From Nocardia amikacinitolerans NBRC 108937 (lineage in GTDB: Bacteria; Actinomycetota; Actinomycetes; Mycobacteriales; Mycobacteriaceae), in the NCBI RefSeq assembly GCF_001612615.1, contig NZ_BDAU01000031.1:110413-174412 (forward strand): DNA of 64,000 bases, given 5' to 3'. A program made the position numbers and the translations under genes. The notes under the pieces were generated by a model. That model worked only from the letters and a program-made list of their open reading frames with translations, had not been told where the DNA came from and searched no databases. Positions within the stretch are counted from its first letter, which is position 1; each line of letters opens with the position of its first letter. Shown piece by piece: positions 1 to 7,974 of this stretch.

Positions 1-227
1 TCACCGAGGGGCTGACGGTGTTGACCGATGCCGACTACGCGCTGCGCGCCGAGAACGTGGTGCCGGTGTTCCGCAAAGGTCTGCTCGATGATCAGCGCGT
101 TCGGAAGTTGAACTATGTGGCGGGGGAGCTCACGACGGACGAGCTGGTCGAGATGATTCGACGCGTGCGGGACGGGGCCGCGGCGGGGGAGGTCGCGCGG
201 GCCTGGTTGGACCAGCACGGTTTGTAG
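1..227 (+). CDS. C-terminal part of an osmoprotectant-type ABC substrate-binding protein
   Basis: The reading frame is open from the left edge, so the gene begins outside the window; only about 75 residues are seen. The tail (NVVPVFRKGLLDD, then ELTTDELVEMIRRV, then a final AxxWLxxHGL) matches the end of OpuAC/ProX/OsmF binding proteins, which usually have NVVPxxRK followed by an L(T/S)TxxLxxLNxxV helix. In that family the protein is lipid-anchored or periplasmic and delivers glycine betaine, carnitine or choline to a membrane permease. The ATG at 18 is internal, not a start. With so little sequence the ligand cannot be stated. Confidence 0.6.
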   Translation, partial: TEGLTVLTDADYALRAENVVPVFRKGLLDDQRVRKLNYVAGELTTDELVEMIRRVRDGAAAGEVARAWLDQHGL

Positions 228-459
228 ATCCCGTCGCGCTGTGGTCGGGCGTCAGTGTGGTGCCACCCGCTGTCCGGCGCTTGTTTGTGGTTTCGGCGCG
301 CCCCGGTCATGGCTGGGATCGGGGGTTCGCCGCGGGTTGCCGTGTGCTTCTCGTTGCCCCGAATCACGGGTTAGGGGTAGGTAGTCGCGGCAAGCCGGGT
401 GTCGCCGATCACAGGTGCGCCGGTGTTCACACCCTTGTCGCACCAATGCTCCGGGCCGT

Positions 460-491
460 ATATTCCACGTGGAGTATTTGGTGTGGAGTAT
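460..491 (+). promoter_or_regulatory. Probable PadR operator: inverted repeat plus repeated half-site
   Basis: ATATTCCACGTGGAGTAT at 460-477 is an 18-bp inverted repeat with one mismatched pair, centred on the perfect core CCACGTGG. Its right half GTGGAGTAT recurs as a direct repeat at 483-491, 14 bp further on. It lies about 90 bp before the padR-type gene at 579. PadR regulators usually repress their own gene and an adjacent efflux pump, so this is the natural operator candidate for the 579-2779 pair. The rest of 228-578 shows no gene. Confidence 0.55.
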
Positions 492-578
492 GTCGGAGCC
501 CGCGACTATCGTTCGCGTTCAGCTCGGCGGCTCGTCTCCCGCGGCGCGGCGGGATGGATTCCAGCGGGAGGTGATCAC

Positions 579-1256
579 ATGGGCCAGGTGCGTCCGGCAT
601 TGACCGCATTGGCGGTCGCCGTGCTCGCGCTGCTCGAGGAGCGGCCCATGCATCCGTACGAGATGTATCAGCTGCTGCTCCGGCGGGGCGAGGACCTGCT
701 GGTCAAGCTGCGGCCCGGCTCGCTCTATCACACCGTCGCCCGGCTGGCCGATCAGGAACTGGTGCGCGCCGAGTGCGTCGACCGGGCGGGCAACCGGCCC
801 GAGCGCACCACCTATCGGATCACCACGTCGGGCCGGGAAGCGTTGCGCGCCAGGCTCACCGAGATCCTGCGGTATCCCGCGCCGGAGTATCCGCTGTTCC
901 CGGTGGCGCTGGCCGAAGCGCACAACCTCCCCAAGGACGACGTGCTCACGCTGGTACGGGAACGCGTCGCGCACCTGCGGAACGATCTCGCCGATCTCGA
1001 CACCATGGCCGACTGGGCCCGCACCCACGAGGTGGAGCGGCGCTACTGGATCGTGCTGCCCTACCTGCGCGCCACGCTCTCCGCGGAGCTCACGTGGCTG
1101 ACCGGTTTCCTCGACGAATTGGCTTGCGGCGCACTGGAGTGGGAGAAGTTCGACGCGCGCACCGGTGCGCGGCTGGCCGGATCCGAACACCCCTGGGCCG
1201 ACAATCCCCCGGAGCGACCGCCCGTGCCGCGGCGCTCGGCGGGGGCCACGTCGTGA
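579..1256 (+). CDS. PadR-family transcriptional regulator
   Basis: 225 residues. The N-terminal winged helix is typical of PadR: ALAVAVLALLEERPMHPYEMYQLL, then the recognition region LRPGSLYHTVARLADQELV and the wing TYRITTSGREAL. The C-terminal half is the long helical PadR dimerisation domain (Vir subtype). The ATG at 579 is chosen over upstream in-frame codons because GGGAGG at 566-571 is a well-spaced ribosome binding site and the PadR motif starts a few residues after it. An MFS exporter follows 50 bp downstream, so the two are probably co-transcribed and the regulator probably represses both through the dyad at 460-491. Confidence 0.88.
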   Translation: MGQVRPALTALAVAVLALLEERPMHPYEMYQLLLRRGEDLLVKLRPGSLYHTVARLADQELVRAECVDRAGNRPERTTYRITTSGREALRARLTEILRYPAPEYPLFPVALAEAHNLPKDDVLTLVRERVAHLRNDLADLDTMADWARTHEVERRYWIVLPYLRATLSAELTWLTGFLDELACGALEWEKFDARTGARLAGSEHPWADNPPERPPVPRRSAGATS

Positions 1257-1306
1257 CGGCGCCGAACGATCAGACTCGTCGACCCTCCTGGAGAGGAACG
1301 AAAACC

Positions 1307-2779
1307 GTGTCCACAGAACGCAACCCGTGGCCCGCGCTGCTGGCGCTCGTCGTCGGCTTCTTCATGATCCTGCTGGACATGACCATCGTCGCGGTCGCCA
1401 ATCCGGCGATCATGCGGGATCTGCAAGCCGACATCTCCCAGGTCATCTGGGTGACCAGCGCCTACCTGCTGACCTACGCGGTGCCGCTGCTGGTGACCGG
1501 CAGGCTCGGTGATCGCTACGGTCCCAAGAACATCTACCTGATCGGGCTCGCGGTGTTCACCGCCGCGTCGCTGTGGTGCGGGCTGTCGCAGACGGTCGGC
1601 ATGCTGATCGCCGCGCGCGCCGCGCAGGGTCTCGGCGCCGCGCTCATGACGCCGCAGACCATGGCGGTGATCACCCGCACCTTCGCGCCGGACAAGCGCG
1701 GCGCGGCCATGGGTCTGTGGGGCGGCGTGGCCGGCCTGGCCACCCTGGTCGGCCCGATTCTGGGCGGGGTGCTGGTCGACGGGTTGAGCTGGGAGTGGAT
1801 CTTCATCGTCAACGTGCCGGTGGGCATCGTGGCCTTCGTGCTGGCGGTGTGGCTGGTGCCCGCGCTGCCGACGAGCCGGCACAAGTTCGATATTCCCGGC
1901 GTGTTGCTCAGCGGCGTCGGCATGTTCCTGCTGGTGTTCGGCATCCAGGAGGGCAACAGTTACGACTGGTCGCCGCGCATCTGGCTGACGATCGGCGCGG
2001 GTCTGGTGGTGCTCGGGATCTTCGTGGTGAACCAGGCGCGCAACACCGGCGAGCCGCTGGTGCCGCTCGCCCTGTTCCGTGACCGCAACTTCGCGCTGTC
2101 GAACGTGGCCATCGCCGCGATGGGCGCGACGGTGGTCTCGGTGATGGTGCCCGCCTACTTCTATCTGCAAGCGGTGCGGGAGTTGTCGCCGACCAGGTCG
2201 GCGCTGGTCTTCGCGCCCATGGCCATCGTGACCGGCGTCTTCGCGCCGTTCGTCGGCAAGTTCGCCGACCGGCTGCACCCGCGGATCGTGCCGACCCTCG
2301 GCTTCGCGCTGTTCGCGGTGTCGATCTTCTGGTGGTCGGTGATCATGACGCCGGACTCGAACCTCGCGTGGTTCCTGGTGGCGTCGGCGCTGGCCGGTTT
2401 CGCCAACGCCTGCATCTGGGCGCCGCTGGCCGCCACCGCCACCCACAACCTGCCCGTTCAGCAGGCCGGCGCGGGTGCGGGCATCTACAACACCACCCGC
2501 CAGGTCGGTTCGGTCCTCGGCAGCGCCGCCATCGGCGCCCTGATCGCGGCCCGCATGTCCGCCAACGGACTCTCCGGCGGCGCGCCGACCGCGGAAGGCG
2601 TCGGCCACGGCCCCATCCCCCCGCAGATCGTCGGCGAATTCAGCTCCGCCCTAAGCGAATCCATCCTCCTCCCCGCCGCCATCCTGCTGATCGGCGTCCT
2701 GGCCTCGGCCCTCTTCATCCGCCACGGCGCCGCAACCCCCACCGACGAACCCGCCAAGGTCGACACCGTCAAGGCCTGA
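1307..2779 (+). CDS. MFS multidrug exporter, DHA2 (EmrB/QacA) type
   Basis: 490 residues, the usual size of a 14-helix drug:H+ antiporter. Helix 1 carries LDMTIVAVANPAI, helix 2 and the following loop carry TGRLGDRYGPKN (MFS motif A), and helix 5 carries GPILGGVLVDGLSWEWIFIVNVPVG (motif C), the antiporter signature. Start is GTG at 1307 behind GGAGAGGA at 1290-1297; the frame stays open upstream because of GC bias, but the protein begins at STERNPWPALLAL. Substrate unknown. It forms an efflux cassette with the PadR gene and ends at a strong hairpin (2792-2826). Confidence 0.9.
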   Translation: MSTERNPWPALLALVVGFFMILLDMTIVAVANPAIMRDLQADISQVIWVTSAYLLTYAVPLLVTGRLGDRYGPKNIYLIGLAVFTAASLWCGLSQTVGMLIAARAAQGLGAALMTPQTMAVITRTFAPDKRGAAMGLWGGVAGLATLVGPILGGVLVDGLSWEWIFIVNVPVGIVAFVLAVWLVPALPTSRHKFDIPGVLLSGVGMFLLVFGIQEGNSYDWSPRIWLTIGAGLVVLGIFVVNQARNTGEPLVPLALFRDRNFALSNVAIAAMGATVVSVMVPAYFYLQAVRELSPTRSALVFAPMAIVTGVFAPFVGKFADRLHPRIVPTLGFALFAVSIFWWSVIMTPDSNLAWFLVASALAGFANACIWAPLAATATHNLPVQQAGAGAGIYNTTRQVGSVLGSAAIGALIAARMSANGLSGGAPTAEGVGHGPIPPQIVGEFSSALSESILLPAAILLIGVLASALFIRHGAATPTDEPAKVDTVKA

Positions 2780-2791
2780 CCCTGTGCCCGG

Positions 2792-2826
2792 CCGTCGCAT
2801 CGCCGCGCCGCGTGGGGATGCGACGG
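2792..2826. terminator. Hairpin between convergent gene ends
   Basis: CCGTCGCATC (2792-2801) pairs perfectly with GATGCGACGG (2817-2826) around a 15-nt loop. It lies between the stop of the MFS gene and the stop of the minus-strand remnant at 2827, so it can serve both strands. There is no T tract, as is common in actinobacteria. Confidence 0.6.
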
Positions 2827-3003
2827 TCACCGGACGAGCCCGGAAAGACGTTCCCAATCCACCTTCAAACGCACCGGCATATCGATGACCTCGGCCCCGC
2901 CCGGCTCCAGCACGAGGTGCGGCCGGTACTGCGTCAGCGCATGGCCCAGTACGAAGACCTCGATCGAGTCGACCCGGTTGTCCGCGATCCAGACGTCGCG
3001 GAC
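2827..3003 (-). pseudogene. C-terminal remnant, possibly of a Uma2 (DUF820) family protein
   Basis: About 58 minus-strand residues (VRDVWIADNRVDSIEVFVL, then an EPGGAEVIDMPVRLKVDWERL tail) look like real protein and not a GC-rich shadow. The pattern resembles the end of Uma2-type nuclease-fold proteins (xWIVDxxxxxVEVYxL, then a xLPxLxVDxxxL tail). No sensible start codon or ribosome binding site precedes it; the only in-frame candidate is GTG at 3087 inside the AT-rich repeats, so the N-terminal two thirds are missing. It is probably a decayed gene. The family call is by pattern only. Confidence 0.4.
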
Positions 3004-3074
3004 ATGTGCGCCCCTTGGGATAGGCCAACTACCTGGACAGACCCTATCCGCAGGTCTCCTGCGAACTCTATTGC

Positions 3075-3103
3075 TTTCAGTGAACACAATTGATTTCAGT
3101 GAA
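3075..3103. repeat. Pair of TTTCAGTGAA direct repeats in an AT-rich patch
   Basis: TTTCAGTGAA occurs at 3075-3084 and 3094-3103, 19 bp apart; each contains the near-palindrome TTCAGTGAA. The patch (about 3068-3112) is far richer in A+T than its surroundings. It resembles a tandem operator or old promoter, now facing only the gene remnant at 2827-3003. Confidence 0.45.
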
Positions 3104-3143
3104 GAATATTGCGTCCGATGCGGGATGGGGGCGCCGGTTCGGG

Positions 3144-4919
3144 TCAGCCGATGGTGAGGGTGAGGGTGGGGTGGCCGGTGGCGCCGTCGGGGATGACGTC
3201 GCGGCGGTCGGCGGTTTGAGTTTCGCCGGTGCCGTCGGTGGCGCGGGCGCGGAGGGTGTGGGTGCCGGGAGTGGCGTCCCAGTCGTAGACCCATTGGCGC
3301 CAGGTGTCGATGGACTGTTCGGTGGACAGGCGGGCGGGGCGCCAGTCGCCGTTGTCGATCTGCACCTCGACGGCGGTGATGCCGCGGTGCTGGGCCCAGG
3401 CCACGCCGGCGACGGGGATGCGGCCTGGTGGTCTGCGGACGCGCCCGCGCGGCGTGTCGATGCGGGTGCCGGTCTTGATCGGGCCGTGGGCCGACCAGCC
3501 GCGGCGGGTCCAGTAGGCGGTGGCGCGGTCGAATCGGGTGACCTCGAGTTCGGTCACCCATTTGGTGGCCGAGACGTAGCCGTAGAGGCCGGGCACCACC
3601 AGCCGGGCCGGGTAGCCGTGCGAGACCGGCAGCGGTTCGCCGTTCATGCCGACCGCGAGCAGGGCGTCGCGGCCGTCGGTGAGCACGGCCAACGGGCTGC
3701 CCGCCGTCCAGCCGTCCTTGCTGCGGGAGAGCACCATGTCGGCGTCGGGATGCGGACCGGCCTCGGCGAGCAATTCGTCGAGGCGGTAGCCGCGCCACAG
3801 GGCGTTGCCGATCAGGTCGCCGTTCACCGGATTCGACACGCAGGCCAGCGTGATCAGCCGCTCCACGACCGGCCGCTCTGCGAGATCCGCCCAGCCGATA
3901 CTGATTTCGCGGTCCACCATGCCGTGGATGCGCAGCGACCAGTCCTCGATCGACACCTGCGGCAGGAACAGCGCGGTGTCGATCCGATAGAAGTCGTCGT
4001 TGGCGGTGATGTAGGGCGTCAGCCCCGGCACCCGCAGATCGGCGTCGGGCAGCAACGAGATCCCCGGCTCGGTCGGCCGCGGCAAGACCACCGCCGCCCG
4101 CTCCCCGGAAACGTCTCCGCGCCGCACTCCGAACAACCGGCCACCCACCCCGGCCGCCACCGCCAGACCCCCGGTAATCGCCAGGCCCCGCAACAGATCC
4201 CGCCGCTGCGGTTCCACCGCGGTCCGCGCGGCCGCAGCAGGACCGGTTCCAGCATCCGCGTCGGCCTGCGAATCCGCCGAAGGGGATATGGCCTCGGCGT
4301 GGGCGGCGGGCGCAGCAGGTCCTGCGGTCCCACCGATGGCAGCACCGTCCGAGTGTGGCTGCGCGCCAATGGTTTCCGGCGGAGCGGCCAGGGACTCGGC
4401 GGGGCCTTGGTGAACCTGCGGGGACGGCGGTGGAGCGGGGGTGCGGCCGGATTGTGCCTTGTCCGGCGCAGATGGTGCGGTTGTCGCGCCCTGGAACGCA
4501 TCCGCGATCTGCTCGGTCAGCACGCGGAGCGCGTAAATGCCTGCGGCAACGCCGATTACGGTCGGTAGCGCGGCGAGAAAACCGTACCGCTCGGCGGCGA
4601 GGAAGGCGGCGATCAAGCCGAAGAAGACGAGCAGCGTGGAGCCGGTCGCCCGGTCGACGCGTTCGAGTGCGCCGGCGAGCCCCGCGACGAGAACCGCGAC
4701 AATCCCCATGCAAACGAACAGCACCGTCTTGTCCGCGGTGCCGAACGTGCTGATCGCCCATTCGCGCAGGCCATCGGGAGTCCGGTCGACAACGGTCGAG
4801 CCGAGCACATACATCGGCGCGCTCTCGGACCGAATGAACGCCGCGAACAGCTCCGCCACACCCATTGCCAGCCCGGCGGACAGTATCCCGGCAGCCACCC
4901 GCCACCGCAGTACGGCCAT
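3144..4919 (-). CDS. Membrane-anchored molybdopterin oxidoreductase, sulfite-oxidase fold
   Basis: 591 residues. Helices near 8-30, 64-83, 92-108 and 113-131 form an N-terminal membrane domain; a Pro/Ala-rich linker (about 145-235) follows, then RRDLLRG and a fifth hydrophobic stretch that looks like a twin-arginine signal (about 239-262). The catalytic domain begins near 300. ITLACVSNPVNGDLIGNA holds the presumed molybdenum-ligand cysteine, Cys360, and SHGYPARLVVPGLYGYVSAT the pterin-contact region. Residues about 495-591 are the Mo-cofactor oxidoreductase dimerisation domain. The layout matches actinobacterial proteins such as M. tuberculosis Rv0218. Substrate unknown. Gene remnants lie at both ends. 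Confidence 0.88.
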   Translation of the reverse strand: MAVLRWRVAAGILSAGLAMGVAELFAAFIRSESAPMYVLGSTVVDRTPDGLREWAISTFGTADKTVLFVCMGIVAVLVAGLAGALERVDRATGSTLLVFFGLIAAFLAAERYGFLAALPTVIGVAAGIYALRVLTEQIADAFQGATTAPSAPDKAQSGRTPAPPPSPQVHQGPAESLAAPPETIGAQPHSDGAAIGGTAGPAAPAAHAEAISPSADSQADADAGTGPAAAARTAVEPQRRDLLRGLAITGGLAVAAGVGGRLFGVRRGDVSGERAAVVLPRPTEPGISLLPDADLRVPGLTPYITANDDFYRIDTALFLPQVSIEDWSLRIHGMVDREISIGWADLAERPVVERLITLACVSNPVNGDLIGNALWRGYRLDELLAEAGPHPDADMVLSRSKDGWTAGSPLAVLTDGRDALLAVGMNGEPLPVSHGYPARLVVPGLYGYVSATKWVTELEVTRFDRATAYWTRRGWSAHGPIKTGTRIDTPRGRVRRPPGRIPVAGVAWAQHRGITAVEVQIDNGDWRPARLSTEQSIDTWRQWVYDWDATPGTHTLRARATDGTGETQTADRRDVIPDGATGHPTLTLTIG

Positions 4920-4960
4920 GCCGCGAGCCTACTGCGCCCACCCCGCCCGCGCTCGGCCGT

Positions 4961-5068
4961 CTATTCCTTGTGCTTGCGGTAGTAGCGCGCCACGCGGACG
5001 CGGTTTCCGCAGCGGTCGGGGGAGCACCAGCGGCGTTTGGGGTGGGCGGGAGCCGAGCCGGCCCCCAC
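4961..5068 (-). pseudogene. CGNR zinc-finger protein, C-terminal remnant
   Basis: The last 27 residues (HPKRRWCSPDRCGNRVRVAR and the tail YYRKHKE) are the hallmark end of the CGNR/ABATE family, a DNA-binding zinc finger with the WC...CGN(R) motif. A GTG at 5068 gives only 35 residues, whereas family members are about 180-200 residues. The upstream DNA is the terminator of the acyl-CoA synthetase gene, so the N-terminal stress-sensing domain is gone. This is a truncated leftover between 4919 and 5132. Confidence 0.7.
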
Positions 5069-5077
5069 GCAACGCGA

Positions 5078-5117
5078 AAGGCGCTGCCCGCGAGCCGAAC
5101 TCGCGAACAGCGCCCTT
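5078..5117 (-). terminator. Terminator of the acyl-CoA synthetase gene
   Basis: GGCGCTG (5080-5086) pairs with CAGCGCC (5108-5114), and inside that CGCGAG (5089-5094) pairs with CTCGCG (5100-5105) around a CCGAA loop. It begins just after the stop of the gene ending at 5132 and overlaps the upstream edge of the CGNR remnant. Confidence 0.65.
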
Positions 5118-5131
5118 CGGCGATCAGCCGA

Positions 5132-6925
5132 TCAGCTGTAGATCTTCTCCACCTCGGTGGCGTACTGCTTCATCACGACGGCGCGCTTGAGCGACATCTT
5201 CGGGGTGAGCTCGCCGCCCTCCTGGGTCCAGTCGACCGCGAGGATGCGGGTCTTCTTGATCTGCTCGGCGTGCGAGACCTTCTTGTTGGTCTCGGCGATC
5301 GCGGCGTCGATCTCGGCGACCAGCTCGGCGTTCTCGATCAGCTTCTCGATCGGGGTGTCGGCGGGCAGGCCGTGCCGTTCCTTCCAGCCGGGCAGCGCCT
5401 CCGGGTCGAGGGTGATCAGCGCGCCGATGAACGGCTGACCGTCGCCGACCACCATCACCTGGCTGATCAGCGGGTGCGCCCGCAGCGAGTCCTCGAGCAG
5501 CGCGGGGGAGACGTTCTTGCCGCCCGCGGTGACGATGATTTCCTTCTTACGGCCGGTGATGGTGACGAAGCCGTCGGCGTCGATGGCGCCGAGGTCGCCG
5601 GTCTTGAACCAGCCGTCCTCGAAGGCGTCCTCGGTGGCCTCGGCGTTGCCCCAGTAGCCGCCGAACACCACCGAGCCGCGCAGCAGCAGCTCGCCGTCCT
5701 CGGCGATCTTGGCGGCGTGGCCCTCGATCGGACGGCCGACGGAGCCGACCCGGATCTGCTCGGGGGTGTTCACGGTGATGGCGGCCGTGGTCTCGGTGAG
5801 GCCGTAGCCCTCGTAGATGGTCACGCCGACGCCGCGGAAGAAGTGGCCGAGGCGCGCGCCGAGCGGGCCGCCGCCGGAGACGGCCGCCTCGCACCGACCG
5901 CCGAGCGCCGCCCGCAGCTTGCTGTAGACCAGCTTGTCGAAGACGGTGTGCTTGAGCTTGAGCACCAGGCCAGGCCCGCCGTTGTCGAGCGCCTCGCTGT
6001 AGGCGATGGCGGTGTCGGCGGCGGCGTCGAAGATCTTGCCCTTGCCGCCGTCGTGCGCCTTCTGCTTGGAGGCGTTGAACACCTTCTCGAAGACGCGCGG
6101 CACCGAGAGGATGAAGTGCGGCCGGTAGCTGCCGAACTGGTCGACAAGGGTGGACCAGTCGGAGGTGTGCGCGACGATCACCTTGGCGTCGAACGCCGTC
6201 AGCGCCACCGCGCGCGCGAACACGTGCGCGAGCGGCAGGAACATCAGGGTCTTCTTGCCCTCGGTGATGTACTTCTTCAGCGCGATCCGGTCGGACTTGG
6301 ATTCCGCGTAGAGGTTCGCGTGGGTGAGCATGACGCCCTTGGGGCGGCCCGTGGTGCCCGAGGTGTAGATCAGGGTGGCGGGCGAGGCGGCGCCGACCTG
6401 CGCGCGGCGGTCGTGCACGGCCTGGTCGTCCAGCCCGGCGCCGCGGGCGATCAGCTCGTCGACGGCGCCCTTGTCGATCTGCAGGGTTTCCCGCAGCTCG
6501 GGCAGCGAGCCCGCCTCGATCTCGTCGATGGTGGCGCGGTGCTTGTCGTTGTCGACGACGAGCAGCTTGGTCGCCGAGTCCTGCAGGATCCACTTGGCCT
6601 GCTCGGCGGCCGAGCTGTCGTAGATGGCGACGGTGCAGCCACCCGCCGCCCAGATGGCGAAGTCGAGCACGGCCCACTCGTACCGCGTGGGGGCCATGAT
6701 GGCGACCCGGTCGCCGAGTTCGATGCCGGAGGCGATGATGCCCTTGGCCACGCCGGTGACGGTTGTGGCGAACTCCGCCGCCGTGACGTCGCGCCACCCG
6801 CCGCTGCCGTTCGGCACATTGAACAGCACCGCGTTCGGCGTCTGCTCGGCGTGGCGGAAGACGTTGTCGGAATTGTTCGCGTCATCCGGAATGGTGTAGG
6901 AAGCCGGGACTTCGAACTCTCGCAT
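5132..6925 (-). CDS. Long-chain fatty-acid CoA ligase, FadD15 type
   Basis: 597 residues, the full length for AMP-forming long-chain acyl-CoA synthetases. It converts a fatty acid, ATP and CoA to acyl-CoA. The P-loop YTSGTTGRPKG is at 187-197; YEGYGLTETTAAIT is the adenine/acyl motif; FKTGDLGAIDADGFVTITGRKKEIIV is the hinge with the GRK motif; the C-terminal LTPKMSLKR supplies the catalytic lysine. The opening MREFEVPASYTI and overall pattern resemble M. tuberculosis FadD15. It lies 126 bp downstream of the esterase at 7052 in the same direction, so it may be the last gene of the monooxygenase operon or have its own promoter in the gap. Confidence 0.9.
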   Translation of the reverse strand: MREFEVPASYTIPDDANNSDNVFRHAEQTPNAVLFNVPNGSGGWRDVTAAEFATTVTGVAKGIIASGIELGDRVAIMAPTRYEWAVLDFAIWAAGGCTVAIYDSSAAEQAKWILQDSATKLLVVDNDKHRATIDEIEAGSLPELRETLQIDKGAVDELIARGAGLDDQAVHDRRAQVGAASPATLIYTSGTTGRPKGVMLTHANLYAESKSDRIALKKYITEGKKTLMFLPLAHVFARAVALTAFDAKVIVAHTSDWSTLVDQFGSYRPHFILSVPRVFEKVFNASKQKAHDGGKGKIFDAAADTAIAYSEALDNGGPGLVLKLKHTVFDKLVYSKLRAALGGRCEAAVSGGGPLGARLGHFFRGVGVTIYEGYGLTETTAAITVNTPEQIRVGSVGRPIEGHAAKIAEDGELLLRGSVVFGGYWGNAEATEDAFEDGWFKTGDLGAIDADGFVTITGRKKEIIVTAGGKNVSPALLEDSLRAHPLISQVMVVGDGQPFIGALITLDPEALPGWKERHGLPADTPIEKLIENAELVAEIDAAIAETNKKVSHAEQIKKTRILAVDWTQEGGELTPKMSLKRAVVMKQYATEVEKIYS

Positions 6926-7051
6926 CAGTGCCCTTCCACGTGGGTTTACTCGCCAGTAATCTACGACACCTTGTGCCGGGCTGTGTCATCGACTACCGAA
7001 AATCTCGCTGCTCGGTAATCGGTCGACACTTCCAGGACTCTTTTTGTCGTC

Positions 7052-7969
7052 TTATCCTAGGTCGCTCGCCGACACCGGCTGGACGGCATCGCGCAGGAAA
7101 TCGGATAGTTCGCGCAGCGCGACGGCGGCGGGACGGAACAGTCCGGCCTGCAGTTGCGCGACGTGCCATAGCCCGCGGCTCTCGGTGAACCGCACGTGCA
7201 CGCCGGCGCCGCGCAGCGCCGCGACCAGCGCGACGCACTGCGCGTGCAGCAGCTCGCTGACGTCGACCTGGACGTAGGTCGGCGGCAGCCCGTGCAGCAC
7301 CCCGCGCAGCGGCGCGTAGCGGGGATCGTTCACGTCGCCGTCGCCGAGGTAGGCGGCGGCGCAGGCGCGCGACCACGCCTTGTTGATCACCGTGTCGCCG
7401 TCGCGATCGGGGATCTCGTTGGGATCGGTCCACGGTGCGATCAGCCCGAGCGCGGCCGGTGTCATCCCGTGCTCGGCGATCAACCGCTGGGCGGTGGCCA
7501 TGCTCAGGCCGCCGCCCGCCGAATCGCCCGCGACGGCGATCCGGTCGGGGCGAAAACCCTTCTCCGACACCAGTTCCAGGAACGCGGCGACCGCGTCCTC
7601 CAGGCCCGTCGGGAACGGGTGTTCCGGCGCCATCCGGTAGTCGAGGACGTACACCGCGCTGCCGGTGTCGCGGGCCAGCCGCGCCGCCAGTGCGCGATGG
7701 GTGGCCATCGAGCCGACCGCGTAACCACCGCCGTGCAGGTAGAGCACGGCGGTGGTCGGGTTGGTCGAGTCCGCGATGTGCAGTTCGGCAGGACGAGCGC
7801 CGAGCCGCGTCTTGCGCACCGTGACGCCGGAGGGCATCAATTGCAGCGGCGCACCGAGATCCATCAGCTTGCGCTGCACCGTGAACGGCAGTCGAGCGTT
7901 CAGCATCAACCGGAACACCGGCTTCAGCAGCACGCGGCCGACGGGCAGCGGAATATCGAACTCTCGCAT
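7052..7969 (-). CDS. Alpha/beta-hydrolase esterase of the hormone-sensitive-lipase family
   Basis: 305 residues. HGGGYAVGS is the oxyanion-hole HGGG motif and GDSAGGGLS holds the nucleophilic serine of the GDSAGG motif. Asp in VQVDVSELLHAQ and His in GLWHVAQLQ complete the triad. No signal peptide. It starts 5 bp after the SDR stop. LipR occupies the equivalent place in the M. tuberculosis mymA operon. It probably hydrolyses a short acyl ester, such as one made by the Baeyer-Villiger-type oxygenase encoded upstream; that link is inference. Confidence 0.87.
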   Translation of the reverse strand: MREFDIPLPVGRVLLKPVFRLMLNARLPFTVQRKLMDLGAPLQLMPSGVTVRKTRLGARPAELHIADSTNPTTAVLYLHGGGYAVGSMATHRALAARLARDTGSAVYVLDYRMAPEHPFPTGLEDAVAAFLELVSEKGFRPDRIAVAGDSAGGGLSMATAQRLIAEHGMTPAALGLIAPWTDPNEIPDRDGDTVINKAWSRACAAAYLGDGDVNDPRYAPLRGVLHGLPPTYVQVDVSELLHAQCVALVAALRGAGVHVRFTESRGLWHVAQLQAGLFRPAAVALRELSDFLRDAVQPVSASDLG

Positions 7970-7974
7970 GGTCG

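Noticed and set aside
2332..3093. 253-residue plus-strand ORF spanning the MFS gene end and the Uma2-like remnant
   Set aside because: Out of frame with the MFS gene and Arg/Pro-rich; a shadow.
4865..7018. 717-residue plus-strand ORF opposite the acyl-CoA synthetase
   Set aside because: Runs antisense through several unrelated genes; composition of a shadow frame, no start signal.
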